Notes: generated by a model not told the origin, from the sequence alone. Counted from the stretch's first letter, positions 18,101-27,263 are shown. The stretch is DNA of 64,000 bases from Saccharothrix ecbatanensis (GCF_014205015.1 NZ_JACHMO010000001.1:8184001-8248000); one strand, 5' to 3'. Program-made: numbers and translations.

Positions 18101-18191
18101 CCATTACCTCCTTCGTGTGCGTACCGGGGAGTATCGCCGGATGGTGGCCCGGTCGTTTCGCCCTATTGGCTCAATGCTTGGAAGATCGCTC

Positions 18192-18197
18192 TACCCT
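18192..18197 (+). promoter_or_regulatory. Predicted -10 of the acyl-AMP ligase gene, leaderless
   Basis: TACCCT is followed by exactly seven bases and the ATG at 18205. No ribosome-binding site is visible. Confidence 0.4.
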
Positions 18198-18204
18198 TGT
18201 CGAC

Positions 18205-19854
18205 ATGAGCCGGTTCGTGGACACGATGGTGGCAACCGCTTCGGGTGCCGGAGGACAGAAGCGGGGCATGACCACGGGGGAGCCGAACGCTCCCGTCCGC
18301 CGGTCGTGGGCGGAGGTGCACGAGCAGGCCACCCGCATGGCCGGCGCCCTCGTGGCCGACGGGGTCGCGCGGGGTGAGTCGGTCGCGGTCCTCGCCGGCG
18401 ACCCGGCCGTGATCGCGCCCGCCGTGCAGGCCACGTGGCTGGTCGGCGGCAGCATGACCATGCTGCACCAGCCGACGGCCCGCACCGACCTGGCCGAGTG
18501 GGCCGCGGACACGCTGCGCGTGCTGCGCATGATCAACGCGAAGCTGGTGCTGCTCGGCGCGCCGTTCGACGCGCTGTCGGGCGTCCTGGACGAGCACGGC
18601 GTCGCCTACCGCAAGCTGGACGAGCTGAGCGGTGAGCCGCTGGAAGCGCCCGTCGACGTCGACGAGGACATGCCCGCGCTGCTCCAGCTCACCAGCGGAT
18701 CCACTGCGGACCCGAAGGCCGTCCGCATCACGCACGGCAACCTGTGGTCCAACGCCAAAGCCATGGAGACGGCCGCCGAACTCGACCCGGAGACCGACCG
18801 GATGGTCTCCTGGCTGCCGCTGTTCCACGACATGGGGATGGTCGGCTTCCTGACCGTGCCCATGCTGTTCGGCATCGACCTGGTCAAGGTCACGCCGGTC
18901 GACTTCCTCACCCGGCCCACCCTGTGGCCGGACCTGATCAGCCGTTACCAGGGCACCATCACCGCCGCGCCGAACTTCGCCTACGCCTTCGCCGCCCGGC
19001 GGATGAAGGGCGTGGACGACGGTGCGTTCGACCTGTCGAAGCTGCGGATCGCGCTCAACGGCGCCGAGCCGATCGACCCGGTCGCGGTGAAGGCGTTCAC
19101 CGACGCGGGCGAGCGGTTCGGGCTGCGGCCGGAGTGCGTGCTTTGCGCGTACGGCATGGCGGAGACGACGCTGGGCGTGGCGTTCGCGCCGGTGTTCACC
19201 GGCATCGCGGTCGACGTGGTGGACCCGGAGGAGCTGGAGGCGGGTCACCGTGCCGTGCCGGTGCCGGCGGACAGCCCCAACGCGCGGGCGTTCCCGCTGC
19301 TCGGGCCGCCGCTGCCGGGGCTGGAGGTGCAGGTGGTCGACTCCGAGGGCGCGGTGCTGGGCGAACGCGAGGTCGGGCAGCTGCGGGTGCGCGGTGAGGC
19401 CGTGACGCCCGGCTACCTCACCGTGGACGGCCCGCTGGACACCCAGGACGCCGACGGCTGGCTGGACACCGGTGACGAGGGTTATGTCGCGGACGGCCAG
19501 GTCGTCGTGTGCGGGCGGCGCAAGGACGTGATCATCATGGGCGGTCGCAACATCTACCCGACGGACATCGAGCGCGCGGCGGCGGCTGTCGAGGGTGTGC
19601 GTGCGGGCAACGCGATGGCCGTGCGGTTGGACGCGGGCACGCGGCGTGAGCGGTTCGCCGTGGTGGTCGAGTCGAAGCTGGCGGGCGAGGACGACGCGGT
19701 GCGGGCGTTGAGCAAGGAGATCAGCGCGCGGGTCATGGACGCGGTCAGCGTGCGCCCGTACTCGGTGGTCGTGCTGAAGCCCGGCAGCCTGCCCAAGACC
19801 CCGTCCGGCAAGCTCCGCCGCTCCGCCGCGGCCGCTCTGGTGCCCGCCGGCTGA
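18205..19854 (+). CDS. Fatty acyl-AMP ligase/acyl-CoA synthetase family (Rv1013-like)
   Basis: A 549-residue adenylate-forming enzyme that activates a carboxylic acid, probably a fatty acid, with ATP. Core motifs: the P-loop LLQLTSGSTADPKAVRITHG, WLPLFHDMGMVGFLTVPM, CAYGMAETTLGVAFAP, DTGDEGYVADGQVVVCGRRK and the C-terminal catalytic Lys region LPKTPSGKLRRS. It sits where mycobacteria carry the similar Rv1013 (pks16) between ispE and pth. Fatty acyl-AMP ligases pass acyl-AMP to carrier proteins, acyl-CoA ligases to CoA; this sequence alone does not settle which. ATG 18205 follows a TACCCT hexamer by seven bases. Followed closely by the DUF3626 gene. Confidence 0.88.
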   Translation: MSRFVDTMVATASGAGGQKRGMTTGEPNAPVRRSWAEVHEQATRMAGALVADGVARGESVAVLAGDPAVIAPAVQATWLVGGSMTMLHQPTARTDLAEWAADTLRVLRMINAKLVLLGAPFDALSGVLDEHGVAYRKLDELSGEPLEAPVDVDEDMPALLQLTSGSTADPKAVRITHGNLWSNAKAMETAAELDPETDRMVSWLPLFHDMGMVGFLTVPMLFGIDLVKVTPVDFLTRPTLWPDLISRYQGTITAAPNFAYAFAARRMKGVDDGAFDLSKLRIALNGAEPIDPVAVKAFTDAGERFGLRPECVLCAYGMAETTLGVAFAPVFTGIAVDVVDPEELEAGHRAVPVPADSPNARAFPLLGPPLPGLEVQVVDSEGAVLGEREVGQLRVRGEAVTPGYLTVDGPLDTQDADGWLDTGDEGYVADGQVVVCGRRKDVIIMGGRNIYPTDIERAAAAVEGVRAGNAMAVRLDAGTRRERFAVVVESKLAGEDDAVRALSKEISARVMDAVSVRPYSVVVLKPGSLPKTPSGKLRRSAAAALVPAG

Positions 19855-19870
19855 GAGGTGACGGGCCGAG

Positions 19871-20707
19871 ATGTCGCGCGCTGACTCGTCACGGGCTCGC
19901 ATGCCACCGGCTGGCATGCCACCGGCTGAACGCGCGCTTCGGCACGTGGAGGCGCGGTCGACCGGAACACCGCTCGACCGCGCCTTGCGCGTCACCCTCC
20001 ACTTCCACCCCGAACGAGTGGTCGCCGCCCTCGCCGGCACGGGGCGTTACGTGTCGCAGTTCGTCACCGGGACGGGCAACGGCGGGCTGACCGCGTTCGC
20101 CGGGGGTGACCGGTGGCGGTGGGAGAGCCGGATCTTCGGCGGCGCGTACGACGAGGCGTCACCGGAGGACCGGCCGGTGTACGGCGGGCTGAACTTCCGC
20201 CTCAGCCCGTACGGCGCGGCGCCGCGGTTCGGTTCGGCGCACCTGCGGCTCACCGAAGGCGCTCTGGCGCGCACCACGTTCTGCTACCCGGACAGCTTCC
20301 TGGAGCCCGAGCACTTCGGCACGGCGGACCGCATGGCGTTGATCGGGATCGCGCGGGCGGACGACCGCGACCCGCTGGACGACTACGTCGAGGCGCACGT
20401 CCACGGCCCGGTGTCGGTGGAGGCGGACGTGGAGGCGCTGGTGCTCGACCCGGGCTACCGCGGCACGGCGGTGGAGGAAGCCGCGTCACGCCTGCCGTGC
20501 GCGGTCGAGTGGCATCCGGGGTTCCGGCTGCACGTGGACCAGCTGCGGGGGCACGGCGACTACCGGGGACAGCGGTACGTCGACCTGGGGCTGGAGATCG
20601 CGGTGGACGGCGTGCTCACCCCGAAGGTCCTCGGCGACGTCCGTGACCGCCACGACCCGCAGGACCTGAAGAAGGTCTGGCACCTGCTGGCCCGCTTCGG
20701 TCGGTGA
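19871..20707 (+). CDS. DUF3626 domain-containing protein
   Basis: A 278-residue soluble protein of a family with unknown function. Conserved-looking stretches are LRVTLHFHPERVVAALAGTG, YVSQFVTGTGNGGLTAF, RPVYGGLNFRLSPYGAAPRF and DDYVEAHVHGPVSVEADVEA. His residues in VTLHFHPE and EAHVHG could bind metal. Seventeen bases after the acyl-AMP ligase and in the same direction, so probably co-transcribed. The N-terminal 17 residues (SRADSSRARMPPAGMPP) look poorly conserved; a GTG or ATG further in could be the true start. Convergent with pth. Confidence 0.72.
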   Translation: MSRADSSRARMPPAGMPPAERALRHVEARSTGTPLDRALRVTLHFHPERVVAALAGTGRYVSQFVTGTGNGGLTAFAGGDRWRWESRIFGGAYDEASPEDRPVYGGLNFRLSPYGAAPRFGSAHLRLTEGALARTTFCYPDSFLEPEHFGTADRMALIGIARADDRDPLDDYVEAHVHGPVSVEADVEALVLDPGYRGTAVEEAASRLPCAVEWHPGFRLHVDQLRGHGDYRGQRYVDLGLEIAVDGVLTPKVLGDVRDRHDPQDLKKVWHLLARFGR

Positions 20708-20744
20708 AGCCGTTCGGTGAAGCCCGATCAGCGGAAATTGTGCC

Positions 20745-20776
20745 CAGTGGAACTTGTTCTCAGTGGAACTTGTTCT
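20745..20776. repeat. Perfect 16-base tandem duplication at the pth stop codon
   Basis: CAGTGGAACTTGTTCT is present twice back to back (20745-20760 and 20761-20776). On the minus strand the junction creates the TGA that ends pth after NKFH. Without the duplication the pth frame would read on for about 70 codons. Confidence 0.85.
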
Positions 20777-21329
20777 GGGCGGCTTCCAGCCCGAGTTCGA
20801 GCAACGCCTCCACGGCGTCCGCCGCACGGTCGAGCTCGAAGGCCAGTTCCTTGCGCTCCACGAGCGAGAAGTCACGCAGCACGTAGTCGGCCGGGTCCAT
20901 CCGGCCCGGCGGCCGGTCCACCCCGAACCGCACCCGGTGGTAGTCCTTGGTGCCCAGCGACTTGGTGATCGACCGGAGCCCGTTGTGCCCGTTCTCCCCG
21001 CCGCCGAGCTTCAGCCGCACCGTGCCGAACGGCAGGTCCAGCTCGTCGTGCACGACGATGATCGACGCGGGCGTCGCCTTGTAGAAGTTCGCCGTCCCCG
21101 CGACCGGCCCGCCGGAGGTGTTCATGTAGCCGCGCGGCTTGGCCAGCACGACCCGGCGCCCGGCCAACCGGCCTTCCAGCACCTCCGCGCCGCCTTTGTG
21201 CGCCTTGAACTTCCCGCCCACCCGCGAAGCCAGCTCGTCCAGCACCAGGAACCCGACGTTGTGCCGGTTGCCCTCGTACTTGGGGCCGGAGTTGCCCAGC
21301 CCGACGACCAGGGCCACGTCATCGACCAC
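20760..21329 (-). CDS. pth: Peptidyl-tRNA hydrolase
   Basis: A 189-residue enzyme that releases peptides from peptidyl-tRNA dropped by stalled ribosomes. Family motifs: [20 protein letters not shown] with the catalytic His, the Asn-containing [42 protein letters not shown] and [14 protein letters not shown] 21329 is chosen as giving the normal N-terminus; it overlaps the end of the upstream DivIVA-repeat gene by 11 bases, so the two are likely co-translated. A TTG at 21350 would lie deeper inside that gene. The stop is made by a 16-base tandem duplication (20745-20776), yet the length is normal. Confidence 0.95.
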   Translation of the reverse strand: MVDDVALVVGLGNSGPKYEGNRHNVGFLVLDELASRVGGKFKAHKGGAEVLEGRLAGRRVVLAKPRGYMNTSGGPVAGTANFYKATPASIIVVHDELDLPFGTVRLKLGGGENGHNGLRSITKSLGTKDYHRVRFGVDRPPGRMDPADYVLRDFSLVERKELAFELDRAADAVEALLELGLEAAQNKFH

Positions 21330-21831
21330 GGAACCGCAACTCCTGCTCAAGCTCGTCCAACAGGGCGTCCACCGCGCGCACCTGGTACCCGCGCCGCAGT
21401 CCGGACGTGGTGGTGAACCTGGTGTGGCGCACCTCGCTGGAGGTCATCCGCCCCCGGCCGTCCAGCGTCGCGGCGGCCCGACCGAGGAACGCGTCGACTT
21501 CGCCGCGATCGTAGCCGTTGGCGGACTTGGGGAGTTTCACCGCCATGAGGGCGTCCCCGGTCTGGAGGGTCGTCGGCGGCACGTGCCCGGACCGGAGCTG
21601 GTGCTCTGCAGCGGCCAGGAAGTCGTCCACGGCCCGCTGGTCGTACCCGCCCGCGATCTCGGTGAACACGATCGTCCGCACCTGGTCGGGGTGCAGCCGG
21701 GAGCGTCCGGCGAGGGCGTCGGCGATGCGCAGGAGGAACGCGTCCACCTGCGCCGGGTCGTAGCCCTTGCCGCGCTTGCGGGGGAACGTGGTGGAGCGCA
21801 CCTGCGCCGGGGTGAGGAACGGGAACGGCAC
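21319..21831 (-). CDS. Short DivIVA-domain repeat protein (four repeats)
   Basis: A 170-residue protein with four DivI1A-type repeats and almost nothing else. The repeats are [58 protein letters not shown], the third with [18 protein letters not shown], and the fourth with [18 protein letters not shown]. It is a paralogue of the eight-repeat protein at 16868-18100; the two flank the acyl-AMP ligase/DUF3626/pth segment. The 3' end overlaps pth. Function unknown; a septum- or pole-associated scaffold is a reasonable guess from the domain. Confidence 0.78.
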   Translation of the reverse strand: MPFPFLTPAQVRSTTFPRKRGKGYDPAQVDAFLLRIADALAGRSRLHPDQVRTIVFTEIAGGYDQRAVDDFLAAAEHQLRSGHVPPTTLQTGDALMAVKLPKSANGYDRGEVDAFLGRAAATLDGRGRMTSSEVRHTRFTTTSGLRRGYQVRAVDALLDELEQELRFRGR

Positions 21832-21889
21832 GCCACCCCAGCCGTGTGGCGGGGGAGGCGTGCCGTTCGAGTTGCCCGACGTGATGGGC

Positions 21890-22495
21890 TCAGCCTTCTT
21901 CGGTGGCCTCGGTGTCGGCGGCCTCGGCCTCGCCGCCGTCCATGTCGGCGGCCGTCGGCGCGGCGTTGATCGCGAGGACCATCGCGTCGCCGTCGGTCAC
22001 CAGCGTGGTGCCGGCGGGCAGGATCAGGTCGGACGCGTGCACCTGGGTGCCCGCGCCGAGACCGGCGATGGAGTACTCCACCTGCTCGGGGATGTTCAGC
22101 GCGTCGGCCTCGACCTGCACCGAGGTGAGGTCCTGGGTGAGGAGGGTCGCCGCGGCGGCGTCGCCGGTGAGGACGATCGGCACCTCGACGGTGACCTTCT
22201 CACCCCGCTGCACGAGCAGCAGGTCGACGTGCTCGATGTAGTTCTTGATGGGGTGCGTGGTGACAGTCTTGGTCAGTGCCAGCTCGGTGGAGGACTCGAT
22301 GTCCAGCGTGAGAACTGCGTTCTGACCGTGCTCGCGGACAACACGGGCGAACTCGAGCGCCGGCAGGGCCAGGTGCTTCGGGTCGGAACCGTGGCCGTAG
22401 AGCACCGCGGGGATCTTGCCGGCGCGGCGGGTGCGGCGGGCGGCGCCCTTGCCGAACTCGGTGCGCTGCTCTGCGGCGAGACGGACCTCGGACAC
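21890..22495 (-). CDS. rplY: 50S ribosomal protein L25 (CTC type)
   Basis: A 201-residue 5S-rRNA-binding ribosomal protein. The N-terminal L25 domain begins SEVRLAAEQRTEFGKGAARR and contains GKIPAVLYGHGSDPKHLALP. The C-terminal TL5/CTC domain follows (HVDLLLVQRGEKVTVEVPIV, LPAGTTLVTDGDAMVLAI). The tail is rich in Glu and Ala, as usual in actinobacteria. The start is the GTG at 22495. Lies between prs and pth as in mycobacteria (Rv1014c-Rv1017c). A candidate promoter with TACACT lies about 170 bases upstream. Confidence 0.95.
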   Translation of the reverse strand: MSEVRLAAEQRTEFGKGAARRTRRAGKIPAVLYGHGSDPKHLALPALEFARVVREHGQNAVLTLDIESSTELALTKTVTTHPIKNYIEHVDLLLVQRGEKVTVEVPIVLTGDAAAATLLTQDLTSVQVEADALNIPEQVEYSIAGLGAGTQVHASDLILPAGTTLVTDGDAMVLAINAAPTAADMDGGEAEAADTEATEEG

Positions 22496-22669
22496 GGTGG
22501 GGCTCTCCTAACGGTCTGGCCAGGTATACGTCGGCGGGTACGTCGGGCGGGGCGAAGCGGGGGTTGGCCTGCGGCGGCGGGCGGCGCGGAGGGTGAACAC
22601 GCGCGGCATCACAACCGCCGCGTCGATCACGCCGAGCGTGATGCTCGCCCTCGCCGAGGCAACCTGAAC

Positions 22670-22675
22670 AGTGTA
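22670..22675 (-). promoter_or_regulatory. Candidate -10 of rplY
   Basis: TACACT read leftwards (22675-22670) in a TCGTCC-TACACT context would start transcription near 22663 and give a leader of about 165 bases to rplY. The leader holds an imperfect CGAGCGTGATGCTCG hairpin (about 22633-22647). The rest of 22496-22743 holds no gene. Confidence 0.3.
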
Positions 22676-22743
22676 GGACGACCCGCTCGACTAGGCCTAA
22701 TCGGGGTTCGCTAGCGGGCCTGAACGCCCCCGCTCGCGCCGTC

Positions 22744-22847
22744 CTGAGCGTTGAATTCGGGGGTCCTGAACGTAGGACACGGTGGTCCTGAAGGTACGAC
22801 TCACGGGTTCTGAACGTAGGACTCACGGGTTCTGAACGTAGGACTCA
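22744..22847. repeat. Dispersed repeat, half copy B
   Basis: Only the right half of the palindromic family is present: core arm CTGAGCGTTGAATTCGGGGG (22744-22763), short unit GAACGTAGGACAC (22768-22780), degenerate unit (22790-22804) and two perfect right units (22812-22826, 22833-22847). The left arm and loop are missing. It lies between rplY and prs, which run in the same direction, so only one gene end (prs) faces it. Confidence 0.88.
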
Positions 22848-22849
22848 CG

Positions 22850-22888
22850 CGGAACGACCGGGCGGCGGAAGGCCGGCCGGTCGTTCCG
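22850..22888 (-). terminator. Hairpin after prs
   Basis: CGGAACGACCGG (22850-22861) and CCGGTCGTTCCG (22877-22888) form a perfect 12-base stem, 15 bases past the prs stop when read leftwards. There is no U-run, so this is a terminator of the run-less actinobacterial type at best. Repeat copy B begins three bases beyond it. Confidence 0.6.
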
Positions 22889-22902
22889 CGGGGCGTGGAG
22901 CG

Positions 22903-23886
22903 TCAGGCGTTGCCGTCGAAGAGCGAGGTGACGGAGCCGTCCTCGAAGACCTCCTGGATCACGCGGGCCAGGAGGGGTGCGATCGGCAGCACGGTCATCG
23001 CGTCGAACCGCTTCTCCGCCGGGATCGGCAGGGTGTCGGTGAACACGACCTCACGCGCGCCGCAGTTCTGGAGGCGCTCCACGGCCGGGCCGGACAGCAC
23101 CGGGTGGGTGGCCGCGATGACCACGTCCGACGCGCCCTCGGCGAGCAGCTGGTCCACCGCCTTGGTGATGGTGCCGCCGGTGTCGATCATGTCGTCGATG
23201 ACCACGCACAGCCGGCCCTCGACCTGGCCGACCACCCGGTTCGCCACGACCTCGTTCGGTCGCATCGGGTCGCGGGTCTTGTGGATGAACGCGATCGGCG
23301 TGCCGCCCAGCGTGTCCGCCCACTTCTCGGCCAGCTTGGTGCGGCCGGCGTCCGGCGAGACGACCGTCAGGTCACGCCCGGCGTACTTGCCCCGGATGTG
23401 CTCGGCCAGCAGCGGCATGGCCCAGAGGTGGTCCACCGGGCCGTCGAAGAAGCCCTGGATCTGCGACGTGTGCAGGTCGACCGACACCAGCCGGTCCGCG
23501 CCCGCGGTCTTGAACATGTCCGCGACCAGGCGTGCCGAGATCGGCTCGCGCCCGCGGTGCTTCTTGTCCTGCCGCGCGTACGGGTAGAACGGCATGATCA
23601 CGGTGATCCGCTTCGCGGACGCCCGCTTCAGCGCGTCCACCATGATCAGCTGCTCCATGAGCCACTGGTTGATCGGCGCGCAGTGGGACTGGATGACGAA
23701 GGCGTCGCAACCGCGCACGCTTTCCTCGAATCGCACGAAGATCTCGCCGTTGGCGAAGTCGTACGCCGACTGCGGGGTGACCGAGACGTTGAGGTGCTTG
23801 GCCACCTGCTCGGTCAGCTCGGGATACGCGCGCCCGCCGAAGAGCATCAAATTCTTCTTGGGTGTCCCGGACATCGTGGGGTTCAC
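22903..23886 (-). CDS. prs: Ribose-phosphate pyrophosphokinase
   Basis: A 327-residue enzyme making PRPP from ribose-5-phosphate and ATP for nucleotide, His and Trp synthesis. Motifs: NLMLFGGRAYPELTEQVAKH, FANGEIFVRFEESVRG, MPFYPYARQDKKHRGREP, DLHTSQIQGFFDGPVDHL and the PRPP-binding loop CVVIDDMIDTGGTITKA. The start is the GTG at 23886, three bases after the glmU stop (read leftwards), so the two genes form an operon as in most actinobacteria. Alternative ATGs lie four residues in. Confidence 0.96.
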   Translation of the reverse strand: MNPTMSGTPKKNLMLFGGRAYPELTEQVAKHLNVSVTPQSAYDFANGEIFVRFEESVRGCDAFVIQSHCAPINQWLMEQLIMVDALKRASAKRITVIMPFYPYARQDKKHRGREPISARLVADMFKTAGADRLVSVDLHTSQIQGFFDGPVDHLWAMPLLAEHIRGKYAGRDLTVVSPDAGRTKLAEKWADTLGGTPIAFIHKTRDPMRPNEVVANRVVGQVEGRLCVVIDDMIDTGGTITKAVDQLLAEGASDVVIAATHPVLSGPAVERLQNCGAREVVFTDTLPIPAEKRFDAMTVLPIAPLLARVIQEVFEDGSVTSLFDGNA

Positions 23887-23888
23887 GG

Positions 23889-25367
23889 TCAGCGCCCTTC
23901 TTCGGTTGTGCCTGCATTCTCGGGCGTCTGGGCACGTTCCGCCGCTTCGGCGGCGGCCGTGCCCGGCCTCCGGGAGACCACCCAGCCTTCGAGGTTCCGC
24001 TGCGGGCCGCCGGACACCGCCAGCGCCCCGGGCGGCACGTCACGCCGCACCACGGTCCCCGCACCGGTGTACGCGCCGTCCCCCACGGTGACCGGCGCGA
24101 CGAACATGTTGTCCGAGCCCGTGCGGCAGTGCGACCCGATCACGGTCCGGTGCTTCTTCACACCGTCGTAGTTCACCGTGACGCTGGCCGCGCCGATGTT
24201 GGAGTGCTCGCCGATCGTGGTGTCGCCGATGTAGCTCAGGTGCGGCACCTTGCTGCCGACGCCGATGTCCGAGTTCTTGACCTCGACGAACCCGCCGATC
24301 TTGCCGTCCGCGCCGAGCCGCGTGCCCGGCCGCAGGTACGAGAACGGGCCGACGGACGCGCCCGCGCCGATCTCCGCGCCGGAGCCGTGCGTGCGGACCA
24401 CGGAAGCGCCCGGCCCGATCACGCACGCGGACAGCGTGGTGTCCGGTCCGACGACCGCGCCCTCGCCGACCGTCGTGCCCGCGCGCAGCTGCACGCCCGG
24501 CTCGATCAGCACGTCGCGGTCGAGCCGCACGTCCGCGTCCAGCCACGTGCTGGCCGGGTCGACCACCGTGACGCCGGCCCGCATCGCCCGCTCCACCAGC
24601 CGGCGGTTCAGCTCCGCGCCCAGCCGGGCCAGCTGCACGCGGTCGTTCACGCCTTCGACCAGCCACTCGTCGGACGTCACCAGGGCGCCCACGCGCCGAC
24701 CGTCGCCGCGCGCGATGGTCAGCACGTCGGTCAGGTACAGCTCGCCCTGGGCGTTGTCGGTGGACAGCCGGGAGAGCCCGTCGCGCAGCACGGCCGCGTC
24801 GAACGCGTACACCCCCGAGTTGATCTCGCTGATCTCCCGCTGCGCGGGTGTGGCGTCCTTCTGCTCCACGATCGCCTCGACCGAGCCGTCGGCCGAGCGC
24901 ACGATCCGCCCGTACCCGGTGGGGTCGGCCACCACGGCGGTCAGCACGGTCACCGCGTTGCCCCGCCCGCCGTGCTCGGCCAGCAGCCCGAGCAATGTGT
25001 CGGAGTCGAGCAGCGGCACGTCGCCGTACGTCACCACGACCGTGCCGGACAGGTCGGCCGGAAGTTCGGCCAGGCCGCAGCCGACCGCGTGCCCGGTGCC
25101 CTTCTGCTCCTCCTGCACCGCCACGGTGACCTTGCGGTCCAGCGCGGTGGACACGTGGTCGAGGTGTTCGGCGACCGCCGCGCGGCCGTGGCCGACGACG
25201 ACCGCGAGGTGGTCAGGGCCGGTCCCGGCGGCGGCACGCACGGCGTGCTCCACCAGGGATCGGCCGGCGATGCGGTGCAACACCTTCGGAGTGGCTGAGC
25301 GCATGCGGGTGCCTTCGCCCGCTGCGAGGACGATCGTGCTGACTGGGGTGGGGACACCCTCGAGCAT
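23889..25367 (-). CDS. glmU: Bifunctional GlcNAc-1-P uridyltransferase / GlcN-1-P acetyltransferase
   Basis: A 492-residue enzyme for the last two steps of UDP-GlcNAc synthesis, needed for peptidoglycan. The N-terminal pyrophosphorylase domain has [20 protein letters not shown] and [11 protein letters not shown]. The C-terminal left-handed beta-helix acetyltransferase has repeats such as [32 protein letters not shown] and [19 protein letters not shown] 25367 follows AGGGAGAG and yields the family N-terminus. An Ala/Glu-rich tail after VSRRPG is longer than in enterobacteria but usual in this order. Operon with prs. Confidence 0.96.
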   Translation of the reverse strand: MLEGVPTPVSTIVLAAGEGTRMRSATPKVLHRIAGRSLVEHAVRAAAGTGPDHLAVVVGHGRAAVAEHLDHVSTALDRKVTVAVQEEQKGTGHAVGCGLAELPADLSGTVVVTYGDVPLLDSDTLLGLLAEHGGRGNAVTVLTAVVADPTGYGRIVRSADGSVEAIVEQKDATPAQREISEINSGVYAFDAAVLRDGLSRLSTDNAQGELYLTDVLTIARGDGRRVGALVTSDEWLVEGVNDRVQLARLGAELNRRLVERAMRAGVTVVDPASTWLDADVRLDRDVLIEPGVQLRAGTTVGEGAVVGPDTTLSACVIGPGASVVRTHGSGAEIGAGASVGPFSYLRPGTRLGADGKIGGFVEVKNSDIGVGSKVPHLSYIGDTTIGEHSNIGAASVTVNYDGVKKHRTVIGSHCRTGSDNMFVAPVTVGDGAYTGAGTVVRRDVPPGALAVSGGPQRNLEGWVVSRRPGTAAAEAAERAQTPENAGTTEEGR

Positions 25368-25434
25368 CAGCGCTCTCCCTAGCTGAGTGCGTGCTTTCAG
25401 CGGGAGGGGCCTGGCTTCCCGCCAGGTGCTGATA

Positions 25435-27081
25435 CTAAGCGTCTGAGGAAGGCTCGACTTCCACCGCGGCAACCTGGCAGCCACCCCGGCGTTTCGCCAC
25501 GTACATCGCCGAGTCGGCCCGTGCCAGCGCCGCGTGCGCCGTCTCGCGCGGGCGCACGGAGATCACGCCCACGGACAGCGTCACCCCTCTGGACAGGTCG
25601 GATGGCAAGCCGGCGACGGCATCCACGGCCCGGCCGAGGGCCGCCTCGGCGGCGTGCAGCGGAGCGCCGGGCAGCAGCACGACGAACTCGTCGCCGCCGT
25701 ACCGGGCCACCAGGTCGTCACCCCGCAACGCCTGCCGGAGTGTGCTCGCAATCACGCGCAGGACGTCGTCGCCCTCGGCGTGCGAGTGCTTGTCGTTGAC
25801 CACCTTGAACCCGTCGAGGTCGACCAGGGCGATGGCCATCGGGTGGGTCTGCGCGCCGATCAGCCCGGCCAGCCGGTCGTCCAGCGCGCGCCGGTTCGGC
25901 AGCCCGGTCAGCGGGTCCTGCAACGCCTGCTGCGCGATCGCGCCGTGCGCCCGGGTCAGCCGCTCGTGGTCGCGCCGGGTGAGCAGGGTGGCGGTGCGGG
26001 CCTCCTGCATCAGCCACAGCTCCACCTCCAGCGCGTTGGCGTAGGTCTGCAACGCGGAGATGGTGCGCTCGCCGTGCGGGCCGGACATGTTGGCGTACTC
26101 GCGGGTCAGGCACAGCATGAGGGTGGGCTCGGAGGTGTCTTTCTCCAGCCGCTCGCGGGCGTCGTGCAGGACCTGCAACGCCTGCTGGGGCAGGTCCTCC
26201 ATGTCCAGGCAGCGGGCCAGCGCGATGGACACGATGATCAGCTCGCGGGCGTACATGGCCAGCTCGCGCAGCGACCACAGCCGCGCGATGTGCTCCGCGC
26301 CGGGCTTGGCCAGCGCGTGCGCCGCGCCTATCACCGGCACCTGCTCGGCGGCCGTCCGGTCCCGCCGGCCGGGGTGCAGCGACTCCCGGAACGGTCCCTC
26401 GACGGCGGTGGCGATGGCGGACGCGGTGGCGAACCGCTCGGTGGCCTCGCCGAAGTTGTCCACCCGCTCCAGCCGCAGGCCCCAGCCGATCAGCAGCCGG
26501 GTCCGGTTGAGCAGGTGCACGTAGATCTGGTGCGGGTTGGCGCTGTCCCGGATCGCGTTGTGCGCCCGCGCCAGCACGTCGTCCGCCATCTCGTAGACGC
26601 CCAGCTGGGTGAGCACGAGCCCGGTCGACCCCAGCGCGGACGCGAGCAGCCGGTCCCAGGTGCGCTTGTCCATCATCGGGTCGGGGGCGAGGTCTTCCTC
26701 CAGCATCGCCAGGCCGCCCGCGACCTCGCTCAACGCCTTGTCCTCGAACCCGCCCATCAGGTAACGGCGACCGCGCAGCGCGTGCGCCTCGGCCTCCAGC
26801 ACCAGCAGGCCGTGCCGCCGGGTGTGCGCCAGCATCTCGTCCAGGACGCTGTCGGACAGGTCGACCAGGCCGGGGGTGACGATCCGGACCACCGCCGCCG
26901 CGCGCAGGAGCTGGCCGACGATCCGCGGCTCGCCCCGGCCCTGTGCCTCGGCCAGGATCTCGTCGACCTCGTGCGCCGCGTCGAGCTGGTCGGACAGGTG
27001 GCTGCTCTGGGCCACGGCCACGAGTTCGCTCGCGCGGCCGACCAGCCACGCGTCGGACATCTCGTGGAGCGCCGGCGCCAC
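25435..27081 (-). CDS. Diguanylate cyclase with large helical N-terminal sensor region
   Basis: A 548-residue cytoplasmic protein. The C-terminal GGDEF domain (about 375-540) has an intact active site [14 protein letters not shown] (about residue 462) and an RGDD product-inhibition site just before it. It should therefore make c-di-GMP from two GTP and be feedback-inhibited. The first 360 residues are helical and resemble TPR-like sensor regions ([29 protein letters not shown]); no transmembrane helices. Start uncertain: GTG 27081 follows AGGA, while ATG 27060 gives a protein starting [11 protein letters not shown]. The frame continues through the tRNA gene upstream, which is not coding. In actinomycetes c-di-GMP controls development through BldD. 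Confidence 0.88.
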   Translation of the reverse strand: MAPALHEMSDAWLVGRASELVAVAQSSHLSDQLDAAHEVDEILAEAQGRGEPRIVGQLLRAAAVVRIVTPGLVDLSDSVLDEMLAHTRRHGLLVLEAEAHALRGRRYLMGGFEDKALSEVAGGLAMLEEDLAPDPMMDKRTWDRLLASALGSTGLVLTQLGVYEMADDVLARAHNAIRDSANPHQIYVHLLNRTRLLIGWGLRLERVDNFGEATERFATASAIATAVEGPFRESLHPGRRDRTAAEQVPVIGAAHALAKPGAEHIARLWSLRELAMYARELIIVSIALARCLDMEDLPQQALQVLHDARERLEKDTSEPTLMLCLTREYANMSGPHGERTISALQTYANALEVELWLMQEARTATLLTRRDHERLTRAHGAIAQQALQDPLTGLPNRRALDDRLAGLIGAQTHPMAIALVDLDGFKVVNDKHSHAEGDDVLRVIASTLRQALRGDDLVARYGGDEFVVLLPGAPLHAAEAALGRAVDAVAGLPSDLSRGVTLSVGVISVRPRETAHAALARADSAMYVAKRRGGCQVAAVEVEPSSDA

Positions 27082-27126
27082 GTTGTCCTGCTCGTCGACC
27101 GCTTGCTCGTGCAGCGACTCACACCC

Positions 27127-27163
27127 CCATGCAGACGCAGGGCGTCCATGCAGACGCAGGGCG
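27127..27163. repeat. 18-base direct repeat between tRNA-Gln and the GGDEF gene
   Basis: CCATGCAGACGCAGGGCG occurs at 27127-27144 and 27146-27163, separated by one base. It lies in the gap downstream of the tRNA and upstream of the diguanylate cyclase start. It does not copy the tRNA 3' end, so it is not an attachment-site remnant. Confidence 0.7.
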
Positions 27164-27192
27164 GCCGGGACCTTCGTGGCCCGGCCCTCTCG

Positions 27193-27263
27193 CTCCGCCA
27201 CCAGGATTCGAACCTGGACCATCGGAACCAAAATCCGAGGTGCTGCCTTTACACCATGGCGGA
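27193..27263 (-). tRNA. tRNA-Gln (anticodon UUG)
   Basis: Read leftwards, the acceptor stem is TCCGCCA/TGGCGGA and the D-stem GTG/CAC. The anticodon stem is TCGGA/TCCGA with loop TTTTGGT (anticodon TTG, reading CAA). The T-arm is CCAGG-TTCGAAT-CCTGG and the discriminator base G, as expected for Gln. CCA is not encoded. No other tRNA is seen nearby. It abuts a GGTCGGGGC/GCCCCGACC palindrome (27266-27285) on its 5' side. Confidence 0.95.

Noticed and set aside
27127..27263. tRNA-Gln with a nearby direct repeat as an integration site of a mobile element
   Set aside because: The repeat does not duplicate the tRNA 3' end, and no integrase or phage gene is in the flanks.
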